Shown: piece by piece, positions 5,682-6,479 of the stretch
Numbering within the stretch: position 1 is the first letter of the stretch
Layout of the letters: each line of letters opens with the position of its first letter
Source of the DNA: Euzebyaceae bacterium
GTDB lineage: Bacteria > Actinomycetota > Nitriliruptoria > Euzebyales > Egibacteraceae
Assembly: GCA_013696915.1 (NCBI GenBank)
Contig: JACCXR010000227.1
Coordinates: 1-6,479 of the forward strand
Length of the DNA stretch: 6,479 nt
Direction of reading: 5' to 3'
Notes under the pieces: generated by a model
What the model was told of the DNA's origin: nothing
Database searches by the model: none
The model's input: only the letters and a program-made list of their open reading frames with translations
Position numbers and translations under genes: made by a program

Positions 5682-6479
5682 GTGCTGGACGTCGGCATCA
5701 TCGGCTGCGGCAGGATCGCCGAACAGGCGCATGCCCCGGCCTGGGCCGAGCTGGACGACCTCGCCACCGTCACGGCGCTGGCCGATCCCAATCCGGCACG
5801 GCTCCGCGTCGTGGGCGAGGCGCTGGGGATCGCGCCGCAGCGCTGGTACACCGACTACCGCACCATGCTCGCCGAGCGGCGGCTCGACCTCGTCGACGCG
5901 GCCGTCCCCCACGTCCTCCACCGCCCCGTCGTCGAGGCGGCCGCCGCGGCGGGGGCGCACGTGCTCAGCGAGAAGCCGCTGGCCACCACGACGGCCGACG
6001 TCGATGCCATCCTGCGCTGCGCCGACGACTGCGGCGTCCAGCTCGGCGTCGTCCACAACTACCTGCACCTGGACACGACGCTGGCCGCCGTTCGGTGGCG
6101 CCGCCAGGGGCGGATCGGGAACCCGTTCCTGTACCGCAACGAGTGGGTGCACGGCGGCCACTACACCGGCGCGGCCGGCTACGACCCCGACTGGCGCACG
6201 AAGGCGGCGGTCGCCGGGGGCGGCTGCCTGCTCGACGAGGGCTACCACTCCCTCTACCTCGCCGAGCACCTCGTCGACTCGCCGATCGCGGCGGTGTACG
6301 CCCAGACCGCGACGTACGGCCGGCCGGTCGACGTGGACGACTCCGCGTTCGTCCTCTGCCGTCACCGCAGCGGCGCGACCAGCACGCTGACCGTGAGCTG
6401 GGCCGTCCAGGCGGGTGGGGCGGCCGTCCACGAGCTGCACGGGACCGGCGGCACCGTCAGCTTCACCCGCCCCGGCGCC
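5682..6479 (+). CDS. Gfo/Idh/MocA family NAD(P)-dependent oxidoreductase (partial, C-terminus off the right edge)
   Basis: The 266 visible residues form the Rossmann domain and most of the C-terminal domain of a second Gfo/Idh/MocA oxidoreductase. The dinucleotide motif GIIGCGRIAEQAHAP is at 5-19, EKP at 97-99 (in VLSEKPL), and the substrate-side motif GGGCLLDEGYHSLYLAEHLV at 179-198, with D185 and H189 as candidate catalytic or binding residues. The family usually runs about 330-390 residues, so roughly 65-125 are missing. Start GTG 5682 has AGGAGG 8 nt upstream. The 44-nt gap after the MOSC gene and the shared direction suggest the same operon. The protein is clearly not a copy of the leftward oxidoreductase: outside the shared Rossmann and EKP motifs the C-terminal halves do not look alike, so a different substrate or step is likely. 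The exact reaction is unknown. Confidence 0.93.
   Translation, partial: MLDVGIIGCGRIAEQAHAPAWAELDDLATVTALADPNPARLRVVGEALGIAPQRWYTDYRTMLAERRLDLVDAAVPHVLHRPVVEAAAAAGAHVLSEKPLATTTADVDAILRCADDCGVQLGVVHNYLHLDTTLAAVRWRRQGRIGNPFLYRNEWVHGGHYTGAAGYDPDWRTKAAVAGGGCLLDEGYHSLYLAEHLVDSPIAAVYAQTATYGRPVDVDDSAFVLCRHRSGATSTLTVSWAVQAGGAAVHELHGTGGTVSFTRPGA

Noticed and set aside
5532..6440. A 302-residue minus-strand open frame
   Set aside because: It is antisense to the end of the MOSC gene and the second oxidoreductase, with no domain of its own.

Overview
The window is very GC-rich (over 70% by eye), is densely coded with strong G/C bias at third codon positions, and uses GTG for most starts. This fits a high-GC actinomycete. 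The sequence does not settle the genus. I see no rRNA, tRNA, CRISPR array, insertion sequence or phage gene.

The layout is two divergent operons that share a short regulatory region at about 2695-2791. The left operon runs on the minus strand and is tightly packed. It holds an aldo/keto reductase (2694 to 1771), then a Gfo/Idh/MocA-family NAD(P)-dependent oxidoreductase (1774 to 689, 4-nt overlap GTGA), then a xylose-isomerase-like TIM-barrel sugar isomerase/epimerase (from 686, 2-nt gap) that runs off the left edge. The right operon runs on the plus strand. It holds an intracellular family 2 glycoside hydrolase (2792-5029), a MOSC-domain protein whose start lies inside the hydrolase's last codons (5023-5637), and a second, different Gfo/Idh/MocA oxidoreductase (from 5682) that runs off the right edge.

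Together the genes look like a cytoplasmic catabolic locus for a glycoside or unusual sugar. The GH2 would release a sugar, and two oxidoreductases, an aldo/keto reductase and an isomerase/epimerase would process it. The Gfo/Idh/MocA plus TIM-barrel isomerase pairing occurs in inositol-type pathways and in oxidative (3-keto) glycoside and C-glycoside cleavage, so an oxidative deglycosylation route is a reasonable but unproven hypothesis. The MOSC protein is the member hardest to place. No transporter or transcription regulator lies inside the window.

The most notable non-coding signal is a perfect 10-bp inverted repeat (GTCCTTGACG at 2701-2710 and CGTCAAGGAC at 2763-2772). Its two copies sit symmetrically in the divergent intergenic region, about six helical turns apart. 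Each copy is read in the same orientation relative to the gene it precedes.
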